Positions 41,117-50,075 of a stretch of 64,000 nt of DNA are shown piece after piece. Location of the stretch: assembly GCA_042219835.1 (NCBI GenBank), contig JBHJMN010000007.1, forward strand, positions 114,739 to 178,738. The letters run 5' to 3'. A program made the translations under genes and the position numbers. Under the pieces are notes generated by a model. It was not told the origin of the DNA, did no database searches, and saw only the letters and a program-made list of their open reading frames with translations. This DNA is from Paenibacillus_G elgii_A (lineage in GTDB: Bacteria; Bacillota; Bacilli; Paenibacillales; NBRC-103111). Each line of letters begins with the position of its first letter. Positions within the stretch are counted from its first letter, which is position 1.

Positions 41117-41350
41117 TTAAAATCCGGGCAGGTTATCGAGATTGTTGCTTGGATCTCCATCGGCGTTGGAACGCAAATGTTCATCTCCGTCTCTTCCGCG
41201 GAATACGTTCACGTTCTCCAGCTGTCCGTTTTTGGCGAGCTGCTGCGCTTCCAAGTAATCGACCACTTGGCCGGAAGACAGCTTTAATTCTACGATATCG
41301 CCGTCTCCGTTTTTGCGTACGGCTACGACATGCTGTTTGTTTTGTTCCAT
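41117..41350 (-). CDS. Small DUF3892-like protein
   Basis: 77 residues. HVVAVRKNGDGDIVELKLSS then GQVVDYLEAQQLAKNGQLEN matches the DUF3892 fold (short beta hairpin plus helix), a family common in Bacillales, function unknown; it may be spore-associated. GGAGG is nine bases before the ATG at 41350. The C-terminal tail is Asp/Asn-rich. It lies 44 bp downstream of the metallo-hydrolase. Confidence 0.75.
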   Translation of the reverse strand: MEQNKQHVVAVRKNGDGDIVELKLSSGQVVDYLEAQQLAKNGQLENVNVFRGRDGDEHLRSNADGDPSNNLDNLPGF

Positions 41351-41394
41351 ATGGTATCGCCTCCACGGACTATCATGCGCCGGGTAGAGGCATA

Positions 41395-42138
41395 TTATAC
41401 TTCGAACATGTACGTCTTGAACTGTTCGATAAACGTCATATCCCCGGTTTTGCCGATGAACTGAGGCATATCGTCGCCATAATGCATCAGCAGGGTCTTT
41501 TGCTGAATCGGCTTCGGCAGCGTCAGCAGCTCGTCCAAAGTGGCGTGAACGAGGCCGGGGGGATCCAGCTGACAATCGTGCAAAAAAACGGTGCAGCCCT
41601 TATGATGAAGCTCGCGCAGCAGCGGACCGTTGAACCGGGTATCCGCGCTGAAGAAGATTTTGCCGTTAAGCATGACCGAATAGCATGGCTTGCCCGAGAT
41701 GTGATCGGCCGGGAGGAGTTCGACCGTCAGACCGGGATGAAGGACTGTCGGCGTATGTTCGCGAAGTGCAACGACCTTGAAGTAATCGTTAAGGGATGTA
41801 ACGTTTTCCGCCAGATTCTCCAGTCCGCCGCGCAGCGATTGCTCCCATAGGATCGTTTCCAGGCGGGAGGATACGAGCAGCGGTATTTTTCTTTTAAACG
41901 TGTACATATAGCGAAAGGCGAGCTCTTCGAGTCCCCCAACATGGTCCGCGTGAATGTGGGAGATGAGTACCGCATCGATTTGATCCAGAGAGACGCCGAG
42001 CTCGTGCAGAGCTCTTGGTGCAGTATAACCGCAGTCGATTAACAGCGTGAAGCCGCCGGCATAAACCAAGGCATTATTATTATAGTACGTTTTCGCAAAA
42101 GCGCTTCCCGTACCTATCATTTGAATTTGCAGACTCAC
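41395..42138 (-). CDS. MBL-fold metallo-hydrolase, RNase Z-like
   Basis: 247 residues from a GTG with GGAGG seven bases upstream. ISHIHADHVGGLEEL is the HxHxDH zinc motif; further ligands are the His of LPADHISG, the Asp of FSADTRFNG and the final His of MHYGDD. This is the order of the RNase Z/ElaC and phosphodiesterase branch of the beta-lactamase superfamily, but the exosite arm of tRNase Z is missing, so a smaller phosphodiesterase is more likely. Followed by the DUF3892 gene. Confidence 0.85.
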   Translation of the reverse strand: MSLQIQMIGTGSAFAKTYYNNNALVYAGGFTLLIDCGYTAPRALHELGVSLDQIDAVLISHIHADHVGGLEELAFRYMYTFKRKIPLLVSSRLETILWEQSLRGGLENLAENVTSLNDYFKVVALREHTPTVLHPGLTVELLPADHISGKPCYSVMLNGKIFFSADTRFNGPLLRELHHKGCTVFLHDCQLDPPGLVHATLDELLTLPKPIQQKTLLMHYGDDMPQFIGKTGDMTFIEQFKTYMFEV

Positions 42139-42256
42139 TTGGTTCCTCCGCTCGTTAAGGCTTCCAGCCGGATATGCTTTTAAATTTACCATGGTTATCT
42201 TACACGATTCAAGATGGGTTGTCACATTTTGGGTAAATTTAATACATCTTGCTCCC

Positions 42257-42285
42257 TTGAAACGGGAACGAATGTTCTATATAAT
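42257..42285 (+). promoter_or_regulatory. SOS promoter: consensus sigma-A promoter with a LexA box in the spacer
   Basis: TTGAAA (42257-42262), 17-base spacer, TATAAT (42280-42285). The palindrome GAACGAATGTTC at 42266-42277 fills the spacer and fits the Bacillus LexA/DinR consensus. The start codon is 41 bp downstream. Confidence 0.75.
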
Positions 42286-42325
42286 ATAATCAAATCTTTA
42301 TTATAAATCCGGCAGGTGAAGGAAC

Positions 42326-42673
42326 ATGCGGAATACGACAGTGGAACCGTGGGTGCATCAGTATGTCGTCACGCTTTATTTGCTTAAGGTGCTTGAACGC
42401 GACCGGAAGCATGCCGAAGCGATGAAGCTATCCAGAATATGGGGAGGGCTTTTCGAACGGCTGTTGCTATTGGCCGAGCGAGAGCATAACCATGTGAAGC
42501 AGCGGCTGCGGCGGGACGGCTGCCGTATCGTTCTGGAGGAAATGACCCTGGAGCGTCACTACCATGTCATGTATGTATTCCAAGGCTACGAGTTTCACTG
42601 CTCCATGATACCTGTCGTGTTAAAGAGCAAATGCGAAGAAAAGCTGCAGGAGCTCCTTAAGGGCGTGAGCTGA
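42326..42673 (+). CDS. Uncharacterised SOS-controlled protein, 115 residues
   Basis: Starts MRNTTVEPWVHQYVVTLYLL, then a helical, Arg/Glu-rich middle (LKVLERDRKHAEAMKLSRIW, REHNHVKQRLRRDGCRIVLE) and a compact end with YVFQGYEFHCSMIPVVLKSK. No signal or membrane segment; soluble and basic, probably cytoplasmic. AGGTGAAGGA precedes the ATG. A LexA box sits in its promoter, so it should be induced by DNA damage. I recognise no family; the strand-rich C-terminal half may form a small beta domain. Confidence 0.75.
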   Translation: MRNTTVEPWVHQYVVTLYLLKVLERDRKHAEAMKLSRIWGGLFERLLLLAEREHNHVKQRLRRDGCRIVLEEMTLERHYHVMYVFQGYEFHCSMIPVVLKSKCEEKLQELLKGVS

Positions 42674-42904
42674 AATTTCCCGGGCAAGCGCACGAATCGT
42701 CACGGCTCGCCTTGCGGGAGCATCGTTCGACAACGACGCCTTTGTTGGCATATTTTGTATAGGAAATGGAGAAAATCTTCTTCACACACAACATCTAGAG
42801 GGGCGCTTAAAAAAACTGAAAGTTTTCTGGACGAAGCGCGCAACTCTTACCGCGCTATGGAGTATAAGATAGCAGAACGAAGAACATGATGGAGGTTGCT
42901 GGAA

Positions 42905-43519
42905 ATGAAGGTGCCGCGATTGCTGCCGCTGGTGCTGTCGCTTTCCTTATTCGGAACAGCGGGAGCGTTCGCCAGCTCTATGTGGGGCGATTTCGAAGGT
43001 TTTCCGAAAGTAAAGCTGATGATCAATAATGCGGAAAAGCCGTTCAAAGACGGTGAAACTCCCGCTTTTGTCGCGAAGGGAAGCGCCGTATTCCCCGTTC
43101 GCATGTTGTCTGAATCTTTGCAAGCGCTCGTGAAATGGGACGACGCTGCGAAGACCGTCTCCATTCACAAACCGAACGTACATATGTTTGTTGCGAAGAA
43201 GGTCAATGACGACTATTCGATCAAGCAGCCGTTCGGTGCGGTAAAGAAAGGCGACCGTCTTGATTTTGCCGTATTTGCGCAAGTAGACAGCTTGACGACG
43301 CCGATCTCTTCTTTTAAAATCTCGATCCACGCTCCGAACGGGGAGCAAGTGGCGGTTCATGAGAAAGCCGTCAACGGCCAGAAGGAAAGCTTCTGGTACC
43401 CGTGGCCGTTTAACGTCACATTCGCCGAATCCGGGAACTACGTCGTGAAGTTCTCAATCAAACCGGACGAGCGCAGCGATTATACGGTCGTGTCGGAAAA
43501 GGTGATCGCAGCCGAATAA
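42905..43519 (+). CDS. Secreted protein with a copper amine oxidase N-like stalk domain
   Basis: 204 residues. Signal peptide MKVPRLLPLVLSLSLFGTAG...AFAS, then a short domain (AFVAKGSAVFPVRMLSESLQ, KWDDAAKTVSI) of the copper-amine-oxidase-N type, common in Paenibacillus cell-wall proteins. The second half (SSFKISIHAPNGEQVAVHE to GNYVVKFSI) looks like a beta-sandwich. GGAGG is nine bases before the ATG at 42905. Extracellular, role unknown. Confidence 0.8.
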   Translation: MKVPRLLPLVLSLSLFGTAGAFASSMWGDFEGFPKVKLMINNAEKPFKDGETPAFVAKGSAVFPVRMLSESLQALVKWDDAAKTVSIHKPNVHMFVAKKVNDDYSIKQPFGAVKKGDRLDFAVFAQVDSLTTPISSFKISIHAPNGEQVAVHEKAVNGQKESFWYPWPFNVTFAESGNYVVKFSIKPDERSDYTVVSEKVIAAE

Positions 43520-43550
43520 GGCCGGCGTATGGTTGGTATAACCCGGTTCA

Positions 43551-43580
43551 TTGACTTCGTCTTAGCGTGCGTGGTACGAT
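43551..43580 (+). promoter_or_regulatory. Promoter of the DUF1292 gene
   Basis: TTGACT (43551-43556) and extended -10 TGGTACGAT (TACGAT at 43575-43580), 18 bases apart, 40 bp before the start. Confidence 0.55.
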
Positions 43581-43619
43581 ACGGGAGAACATTAATTTAA
43601 GATGAAATGAGGTTTTCCC

Positions 43620-43919
43620 ATGAGCGACCACATTCATGACGCTTCCTGCGATCACGATCACGATCATGAGGACGATATCTTTATCGTGACCGACCAAGAC
43701 GGAGTCGAGCATGAGATGGTGATGGTATACACTTTCGAAGCTAACGAGCGGGCCTATGCCGTACTTCTCGATCGTAACGACATGGAGGCGGACGGTGTTA
43801 TTTTCCGGATAGACGAAGAGGATGGCGAAGCTTTTCTTGCGAGCATTGAGGACGAAGAAGAGTGGGATCGCGTTGTTCAAATCTACAATGAAATTGTGGA
43901 AGAACAAGAGCAGCAATAA
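43620..43919 (+). CDS. DUF1292 family protein (YrzB-like)
   Basis: 99 residues, strongly acidic. After a His/Asp-rich start (HDASCDHDHDHEDD) comes DIFIVTDQDGVEHEMVMVYT with YAVLLDRND, GVIFRIDEEDGEAFLASIED, the DUF1292 pattern. In Bacillus, yrzB lies beside yrrK and mreB-like genes; here it is alone. The His-rich tract could bind metal. Ends at a strong terminator. Confidence 0.88.
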   Translation: MSDHIHDASCDHDHDHEDDIFIVTDQDGVEHEMVMVYTFEANERAYAVLLDRNDMEADGVIFRIDEEDGEAFLASIEDEEEWDRVVQIYNEIVEEQEQQ

Positions 43920-43930
43920 CAAATGCCGTA

Positions 43931-43961
43931 AAAACCTTTCTTGCTTGCAAGAAAGGTTTTT
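43931..43961 (+). terminator. Terminator after the DUF1292 gene
   Basis: AAAACCTTTCTTGC pairs perfectly with GCAAGAAAGGTTTT, followed by T. Confidence 0.9.
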
Positions 43962-43991
43962 CGCGCTTTAAGCGACTGTGATGGGTGGGGG

Positions 43992-44031
43992 TCGAAAAAA
44001 AACCGTTGACCGCACAAGGCGGAAAACGGTC
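43992..44031 (-). terminator. Terminator of the DUF1885-like gene
   Basis: ACCGTTTTCCGC and GCGGTCAACGGT pair on the minus strand, followed by TTTTTTT. Confidence 0.8.
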
Positions 44032-44042
44032 TTCTGGGACGT

Positions 44043-44462
44043 TTATTTACGCGGGTTGAAGTACATGGTTCGTCCGTTGAATAAGTGCAGTTCCGCTTTC
44101 CATAGCTTGGCGAGATACTTGCAAAACTCGTTGCCTTTGGCTTTGTCGCCGTGCGTGGCATCCTCGGGAAGGACAAACTGGACGTAATGCCTTTGCGTCT
44201 CGCCCGACGTCTCCGATCCGACTCCTGCTACAATATATTTGTAGCGCGGGCTTGTTGCTTTTAAATAAAACCACTTGCCTTCCCCTTCGGGTTTCGTTTG
44301 AATCTCATACGGAAATCCGGCTTCGTCGTATTCCCAATTGAGCTGTTTGCCGGTCAGCGCAAGCTGCTCGCGGTAATGCTCCAGCTGGGCTTTCAATTCA
44401 TCTAACGTCAGGGAGGAAACGGCGGACCCTTCGACGAACTTGATATAAGCGCTTTGCGCCAT
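44043..44462 (-). CDS. Small conserved Firmicutes protein, probably DUF1885
   Basis: 139 residues. AQSAYIKFVEGSAVSSLTLD, ALTGKQLNWEYDEAGFPYEI and RYKYIVAGVGSE fit the DUF1885 family, whose structures show an alpha/beta fold but no known activity. Cytoplasmic. The start is the first ATG with an upstream purine run (GGCAGGTGC). It converges on the DUF1292 gene, each with its own terminator. Confidence 0.75.
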   Translation of the reverse strand: MAQSAYIKFVEGSAVSSLTLDELKAQLEHYREQLALTGKQLNWEYDEAGFPYEIQTKPEGEGKWFYLKATSPRYKYIVAGVGSETSGETQRHYVQFVLPEDATHGDKAKGNEFCKYLAKLWKAELHLFNGRTMYFNPRK

Positions 44463-44599
44463 GATGAATGCACCTGCCTATACATATGGACTGGAACGAT
44501 TTTCTTGTTTGAAGTACCATGAACATCATAGCATTAAGAAAAATCAAATACAATACTTGTTCTGGCAGCGGTAGACGGACAGGGAAGAGGGAGAGAGCG

Positions 44600-45436
44600 A
44601 TGAAAGACAGAAGGTTTGAAGGATATTTATTGGTCACGGATATGGATGGAACGCTGCTTGACAGCGCGAAACAAATTAGCGGAGAAAATCGGGCCGCTAT
44701 TGAACGGTTTACGAGCCTGGGGGGCCGGTTCACGTTAGCGACGGGGCGTATTGCCGGGTCGGTCCGGCCCTTCGTGGAGCAGTTGCCCGTGAATGCGCCG
44801 GCTATCTTGTACAACGGAGCGGTCATTCACGATTTCAGCCGCGGAGAGGCCATTTGGGAACGGCCGCTGCCTGCTTCCGCTAAGGAAGCGGTGGAGCGCG
44901 TTCTTGAGCGTTTTCCCGGCATTGGTGCAGAATTGTATGTGCGCGGAGGAGCGGCGCCCTATGTGCTGCAGGAAAATGCAGCGACGGAGCGTCACCGGGC
45001 CGTGGAGAAATTTCCGCTGTTGCGGCTCAACTCGTACGACGACATTTCCGAGCCGTGGATCAAGGTGCTGTTCTCCTGGGAGCCGTCGCTGCTTGACGAA
45101 GCTGTACCTGAGATCGAGCGGCTGACAGCGGGGACGGAGGTCGATTGGGTTCGTTCGGACGATAAATATTTCGAGATGCTGCCTCCGGAAACGACGAAAG
45201 GGCATGCATTGGAACGGTTGGCAGCGGAGCTCGGCATTTCGATGGAGCGCTGCATTGCGCTTGGGGATCATCTGAACGACCTGGAGATGATACGCCGGGC
45301 GGGCATCGGTATCGCCGTCGCTAATGCGCATCCTGAGCTTCTGGGCGCGGCCAAGCGTCACGGTAAGCATCATAACGAGCATGCGATAGCCGACGCGATC
45401 GAATGGCTGGAGGAACAAGTCCTGCAGGGGACGTAG
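44600..45436 (+). CDS. HAD-superfamily phosphatase, Cof type
   Basis: 278 residues. Motif I DMDGTLLDS, motif II ATGR, motif III Lys in TTKGHAL and motif IV GDHLNDLEMIRRAG are all present; the C2B cap between motifs II and III identifies the Cof/YidA group, which dephosphorylates sugar phosphates and flavin mononucleotide. GGGAGAG precedes the ATG at 44600, chosen over a start 27 codons earlier. Converges on speA. Confidence 0.9.
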   Translation: MKDRRFEGYLLVTDMDGTLLDSAKQISGENRAAIERFTSLGGRFTLATGRIAGSVRPFVEQLPVNAPAILYNGAVIHDFSRGEAIWERPLPASAKEAVERVLERFPGIGAELYVRGGAAPYVLQENAATERHRAVEKFPLLRLNSYDDISEPWIKVLFSWEPSLLDEAVPEIERLTAGTEVDWVRSDDKYFEMLPPETTKGHALERLAAELGISMERCIALGDHLNDLEMIRRAGIGIAVANAHPELLGAAKRHGKHHNEHAIADAIEWLEEQVLQGT

Positions 45437-45448
45437 CCTAAAATAAAT

Positions 45449-45471
45449 AAGCTTCCCCAAGGGAGAAGCTT
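45449..45471. terminator. Hairpin between the HAD gene and speA
   Basis: AAGCTTC and GAAGCTT pair over a nine-base loop; A-rich on one side and TGAATT on the other, so termination is likelier for the leftward gene. Confidence 0.5.
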
Positions 45472-45482
45472 GAATTGGCTTT

Positions 45483-46958
45483 CTAGAAAATCGCGGGAGC
45501 TTCGACGATAACCTTGACGTATTCGATGCTGCGATCTTCCGGTCCCTTGACCGGCAGCCCGACGTCGATATGCTCGGTAATGTAGTCGATGAGATCCTGC
45601 GAGATGACTTCGCCTGGGAGCAGAATCGGAATGCCCGGCGGGTAGACGTAAATAAATTCGGCGATAATGCGGTCAGCCGATTCCTTGAACGGGATCAGCT
45701 CCGTGTCTCCGTAGAACGCGTCGCGCGGAGCCAGGGCGAGCTGCGGAATTTTAGGGATTTTGATGACCAGTTCGTTCGCCTGGCGAATGTTGTAGTTCTC
45801 CTCGGACAGCTGGCGCAGCGCATCAAGCAGGATGTCGACGTTTTCGCGCGTATCGCCCGGCGTAACGAGGCACAGCACGTTGTACATATCGCTGAGCTCG
45901 ACTTCGATATTATAGTGCTCGCGCAGCCAATTTTCCGCGTCGTAGCCTGTAATGCCGAGATGGCGCACATGAATATTGACCTTTGTCGGATCGTAATCGT
46001 AGGTCGCTTCCGTACCCAAAATTTCTTCCCCGAAGCATTCCAGTCCCGGGATACGGTTGATTTCCTCGCGGGCGTAGTTCGCCAGCTCCAGCGTCCGTTC
46101 TGCCATCATGTGACCGTTCAACGCCAGATTCCGCCGCGCGCAGTCCAGCGATCCGAGTAAAATATACGACGTCGAAGTCGTGGTCAGCATACTGATGATC
46201 GTCTTCGCGCGGCGCACGTTCACACGTCCTTCGCGAATGTTCAGCACGGAGCTTTGCGTCATCGAGCCGCCCAGCTTGTGTACGCTCGTAGCGGCCATGT
46301 CGGCGCCGGCCTCCATGGCGGACATCGGCAGCTTGTCGTGGAAATGAATCAGCACGCCATGAGCTTCGTCCACCAGTACCGGAATGTTGTAGCTGTGCAC
46401 GATTTCTACGATTTCCTTCAGGTTCGCGCACACACCGTAATACGTCGGATTGATGACCAGCAGCGCTTTGGCGTCCGGATGGCGATCTAACGCGCGTTTG
46501 ACGGAGGTGGTCGTCACGCCATGATCGATCCCGAGATTTTCGTCGCGAACCGGCTTCAGGAAGATCGGCTTCGCGCCGGCGAATATGATCGCGGCCATAA
46601 TCGATTTGTGAATGTTGCGCGGAACGATGATCTTGTCGCCTTGGGAGCAGACGGTGAGGATCATCGTCATGATAGCGCCGCTTGTGCCCTGCACGGAAAA
46701 AAACGTATGATCGGCCCCGAACGCGGCTGCGGCCAGCTTCTGGGACTCTTCGATGACGCCTGTCGGCTGATGCAGGTCATCGAGCGGAGCTATATTAATC
46801 AGGTCGATGGACAGCGCGTTATCGCCGATAAACTCCCGAAACTCGGGGTCCATACCGACACCTTTCTTATGTCCTGGAATGTGAAACTGCACCGGATTGC
46901 GCCCGGCATGCTCCTTAAGCGCGGTAAACAGGGGAGTTTTCGTTTGATCCACGGTCAT
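45483..46958 (-). CDS. speA: Arginine decarboxylase (Orn/Lys/Arg decarboxylase family)
   Basis: 491 residues, the length of Bacillus SpeA. PLP enzyme converting arginine to agmatine for spermidine synthesis. PVQFHIPGHKKGVGMDPEFR at the N-terminus, VDEAHGVLIHFHDKLP (aspartate under the ring nitrogen) and the PLP lysine in SVHKLGGSMTQSS (near residue 227) are diagnostic. No wing domain as in enterobacterial inducible forms. AAGGGTAGGG precedes the ATG at 46958. The related YaaO lysine decarboxylase-like paralogue is the main alternative. Confidence 0.88.
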   Translation of the reverse strand: MTVDQTKTPLFTALKEHAGRNPVQFHIPGHKKGVGMDPEFREFIGDNALSIDLINIAPLDDLHQPTGVIEESQKLAAAAFGADHTFFSVQGTSGAIMTMILTVCSQGDKIIVPRNIHKSIMAAIIFAGAKPIFLKPVRDENLGIDHGVTTTSVKRALDRHPDAKALLVINPTYYGVCANLKEIVEIVHSYNIPVLVDEAHGVLIHFHDKLPMSAMEAGADMAATSVHKLGGSMTQSSVLNIREGRVNVRRAKTIISMLTTTSTSYILLGSLDCARRNLALNGHMMAERTLELANYAREEINRIPGLECFGEEILGTEATYDYDPTKVNIHVRHLGITGYDAENWLREHYNIEVELSDMYNVLCLVTPGDTRENVDILLDALRQLSEENYNIRQANELVIKIPKIPQLALAPRDAFYGDTELIPFKESADRIIAEFIYVYPPGIPILLPGEVISQDLIDYITEHIDVGLPVKGPEDRSIEYVKVIVEAPAIF

Positions 46959-47318
46959 CCCTACCCTTCGTGTGTACAAGTTTAGTTGGCTATGCCAGCG
47001 TCTGCCGGGAAAAAAGCAAACAAAATGAGTATAGCAAAAAGCGACGCGGATGCAAGCGGTTTTTGGTAATTAGTTTGTTAGCTTGGCCGAATAATTAAAC
47101 GCGAAGGCGGACGTTGGCGGAAAAAGCTTTGCCGGCCGCGCTTTTCTAAGGCTACTGCGCAAAGGTTTGTCGATTTTGTTAATCTTAAAAAGCTTTCGTT
47201 TCCATCGTCGAAAAAGTTATGGTACGATAAGAATAATTTCTGCCAGTGGCTTCGGCCGAACCCGCGGCTCAGGCCGTCTTAGGATCAACCAACAAATCGG
47301 GAGGAAAAGTTACACATT
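46959..47318. other. 360-bp intergenic region between speA and the MFS gene
   Basis: Divergent promoter region. TGGTACGAT near 47220-47228 is a candidate extended -10 for the MFS gene. No small ORF with a good ribosome binding site was found. Confidence 0.35.
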
Positions 47319-48497
47319 ATGAAAAAACAGCTAGCTATTATTATGGTATTGCTGATGACGATATTTATCGGCTTCGGCATTATCATCCCGGTGCTTCCCG
47401 ACGCCGTCACCGGATCGGGGGCCGATAGTTTCCATCTCGGCATGCTGCTATCGGTCTATTCTTTGGCGTCGTTTCTGATGTCTCCTTTATGGGGCGGATT
47501 ATCGGACCGGATCGGGCGCCGCCCGATCATCATGATCGGGACGCTCGGCTTCAGCGTCAGCTTCTTCTTGTTCGGCATGGCGGGGGACAACCTCGTGCTG
47601 ATGTACCTGTCGCGGATCTTGGGAGGTTTGTTCTCGGGGGCCGCAACCGCGTGCGCCGTCGCTTATGTCGCCGACATTACGACGGAGGAGAACCGCACCA
47701 AGGGCATGGGGCTTGTCGGCATGTCGATTGGCATGGGCTTCATCTTCGGCCCGGCGGTTGGAGGCTTGCTCAGCCATTTCGGGCTGCAAGTGCCGTTCTT
47801 CGCGTCTTCCGCGCTGGCGCTGGCCACCTTCGCCTTCGCCTTCTTCATGCTGCCGGAGTCGCTAACCGTGGAGATGCGGAGCAAGCCGAAGGAAGCGAAA
47901 GCTTCCCGTTGGAGCGCATTTGTCGGTTCGCTCAAATATTTGTATGTGCTTTCGTTCTTCGTCTCGTTCACGCTGGCGGGGCTGGAGGCGACGCTGCTGC
48001 TGTTCGAACGGGATCAGATTGGCGCAACACCGACGCAGCTCGGCATCATGTTCGCGGTAAGCGGCGTAGTCGGGGCCTTGATTCAAGGCGGCGTGGTCCG
48101 GCGGCTGATCAAAAAAGGGCAGGAAGCCCGCGTGATCGGCATCGGCCTGCTGCTCTCGGCGCTCGGCTTCGTGCTGATCCTGTTCTCCAGCAGCCTGCTT
48201 ACCGCTTCGATCTACTTGAGCGTCTTCGCCGCAGGGAACGCGCTTATTCGTCCTTGCGTCACCTCGCTGATCACGCAGAAGACTAAGGTCGGACAAGGGG
48301 TAGCTTCCGGTTTAAGCTCCTCGATGGACAGCATGGGCCGTATTACGGGGCCGCTGCTTGGGGCCGGTATTTACGATTACAACCACAGCGTGCCGTTTGT
48401 GACCGGAGCGGTCCTTTCAATCGTTGCCTTGTATGTGCTGTACCGCTTTATCGTCGCGGATCGCGCAGATACCGGGGCAGCGGGACAGCCCGTATAA
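47319..48497 (+). CDS. MFS transporter, drug-efflux type
   Basis: 392 residues with twelve predicted helices. The loop 2-3 motif GGLSDRIGRRPIIM and the motif C-like GMSIGMGFIFGPAVGG in helix 5 point to a proton-coupled drug antiporter of the DHA1 group. The GGGAGG site is 14 bases from the ATG, longer than usual, but there is no better start. Downstream lies a bidirectional terminator. Substrate unknown; the TetR pseudogene nearby could once have regulated it. Confidence 0.88.
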   Translation: MKKQLAIIMVLLMTIFIGFGIIIPVLPDAVTGSGADSFHLGMLLSVYSLASFLMSPLWGGLSDRIGRRPIIMIGTLGFSVSFFLFGMAGDNLVLMYLSRILGGLFSGAATACAVAYVADITTEENRTKGMGLVGMSIGMGFIFGPAVGGLLSHFGLQVPFFASSALALATFAFAFFMLPESLTVEMRSKPKEAKASRWSAFVGSLKYLYVLSFFVSFTLAGLEATLLLFERDQIGATPTQLGIMFAVSGVVGALIQGGVVRRLIKKGQEARVIGIGLLLSALGFVLILFSSSLLTASIYLSVFAAGNALIRPCVTSLITQKTKVGQGVASGLSSSMDSMGRITGPLLGAGIYDYNHSVPFVTGAVLSIVALYVLYRFIVADRADTGAAGQPV

Positions 48498-48519
48498 CAA
48501 AATCATGAGGAACGTAAAG

Positions 48520-48558
48520 AAACCGCCGCATGCGATTGTTCGCTGCGGCGGCTTTTCT
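48520..48558. terminator. Terminator between the MFS gene and the acetyltransferase
   Basis: CCGCCGC and GCGGCGG pair over 14 bases, with TTTTCTT on the plus side and TTTCTTTACG on the minus side. Confidence 0.8.
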
Positions 48559-48561
48559 TAT

Positions 48562-49152
48562 TCACTCCGGATGGCGCAGTACTGAATCTATCCGATCGCC
48601 GGGGGCCGGGGGCCATTCCTCCCTCGTCATGGCATAGATGGCGTGATCTTCCCATACGCCGTAGATCTGCAAATAGTTGCGGGCCAGGCCTTCCAGCCGC
48701 ATGGCGTTTTTTTCGACGACCCGAATCGATCCTCTATTGCGAGGCATGATGGCGGCTTGAACCCGGTGAAGTCCGCAGTTCTTGAAAGCGAACTGGAGCA
48801 CTAGACTGACCGCCTCGGACATATAGCCTTGCCCGTTGAAGCGTTCGGAAATGTAATACCCGAGATTGGCGTTCTGCCATGGCCCTCGAACGATGGACGA
48901 TAGCGTGGCCCGGCCGATAAGCTCGTCCGTGCCGTTCAAGAAAATACCGAAGGCGTAGGTGCGGTCCTGCTCCCGTTCGGCGATCGTCTTCACCAGGGAT
49001 TCTCGTACGGCATCGAGGGTAAAAGCGTTACTGTCCTGCAGAGGCTCGAAGGGACGGAAGAACGTTTCGTTTTCCGCCCGCAGCAGATGAAGCGCTGGGA
49101 CATCAGGTAAATCAAGAGGTCGGATATAGATCCGGTCTCCATATACAATCAT
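48562..49152 (-). CDS. GNAT acetyltransferase, RimJ/RimL type
   Basis: 196 residues. IYIRPLDLPDVPALHLLRAE start, LGYYISERFNGQGYMSEAVS, the acetyl-CoA pyrophosphate loop, and VQAAIMPRNRGSIRVVEKNA are typical of ribosomal-protein-alanine acetyltransferase relatives. AAAGGAG is eight bases before the ATG at 49152. The start overlaps the stop of the upstream TetR reading frame (ATGA), so the gene was once coupled to that regulator. Confidence 0.85.
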   Translation of the reverse strand: MIVYGDRIYIRPLDLPDVPALHLLRAENETFFRPFEPLQDSNAFTLDAVRESLVKTIAEREQDRTYAFGIFLNGTDELIGRATLSSIVRGPWQNANLGYYISERFNGQGYMSEAVSLVLQFAFKNCGLHRVQAAIMPRNRGSIRVVEKNAMRLEGLARNYLQIYGVWEDHAIYAMTREEWPPAPGDRIDSVLRHPE

Positions 49153-49861
49153 GAAGCTGTCTCCTTTGGAACCCGAGTATGAAGCGTATGTCTCCACAGC
49201 TTACCGAGCGGCGAGTCCGTGCATATAAAGCGGATGCACGTCTCCGCTTCTTCTTCCTCGTCCCATTCTTGTTCCGGTACGAGCAGGAAACGGGTCAATA
49301 GGAAGCCGATAATGACCGAGGCGGTCAGCCGGACCACGGTGGCGGCAGGAAGGGGATGATCTGCCCTTCTTGTTGAAAAAAAACAATCACTTTCTTGATG
49401 CGCGTTAATACTTCGCTCATGATGTCCGTCTTGAATTGCTCCTGGAGTTCGGGGTGAAACGGAATTTCCTGAATCAAAATTTTGATCATGGGCAAATGCC
49501 GGCGGGCGAACTCCAGCCGGTTACGGATCAGCGACCGCAGAAAGTCCTCTTACCGGGTATATTTTGCCTCCAGCACCGGCGTGAAATTACGGAGGACGAA
49601 CGGGGCGACGAGCTTAGCCATGATCGGACGGACGATGGACGGCAGCAAGTCTTTTTTGGTTTTGTAATGACGGAAGATTGTGCCTTCCGCAACGCCTGCT
49701 TTTTGCGCGATTTCACTGGTGGAAGCTGCGGCGTAGCCTTTCTCGGCAAAACTCTCGATGGCCGCATGCAGGATTCTCGTTTGTTTTTCCGTCATTTTCG
49801 GTTTTTCGTCGCTTAGCATAAGCAGCTGTTCGATCCAATCTTCGTTCGATTCGGGTACCAT
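49149..49861 (-). pseudogene. TetR/AcrR-family regulator, broken
   Basis: The first 103 codons are an intact TetR N-terminus: ILHAAIESFAEKGYAAASTS, IAQKAGVAEGTIFRHYKTKK. A TAA at codon 104 interrupts it, after which the same frame continues sensibly (EDFLRSLIRNRLEFARRHLP, then FQQEGQIIPFLP). Near 49340 the frame is lost, and the expected continuation (ATVVRLTASVIIGFLLTRFL) is one frame over, reaching the stop at 49149. One nonsense and one frameshift thus split a protein of about 235 residues. A truncated DNA-binding fragment could still be made. Confidence 0.8.
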
Positions 49862-50075
49862 GACTCACACCTCTTTGATGCATAGTTCGGGAGCCTCATA
49901 TATTATACACTAAAATTGTCCTGAAGTGTGAACGAGTGTTCGACAGCGTTGACTTGGAAGGCGATTCAGGTTAGGTATTTTGATATATCTTTACGATGAT
50001 AATAAAAATAGTTAAACCTGCAACTCAGTGAATTAATGGATGAACCGGTATATTTTATCTCGAAAGGTGATGACT

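Noticed and set aside
49926..49945. GAACGAGTGTTC upstream of the broken TetR gene as a third SOS box
   Set aside because: It fits the LexA pattern, but it lies far from a matching promoter and at the usual place for a TetR autorepression operator; the assignment is ambiguous.
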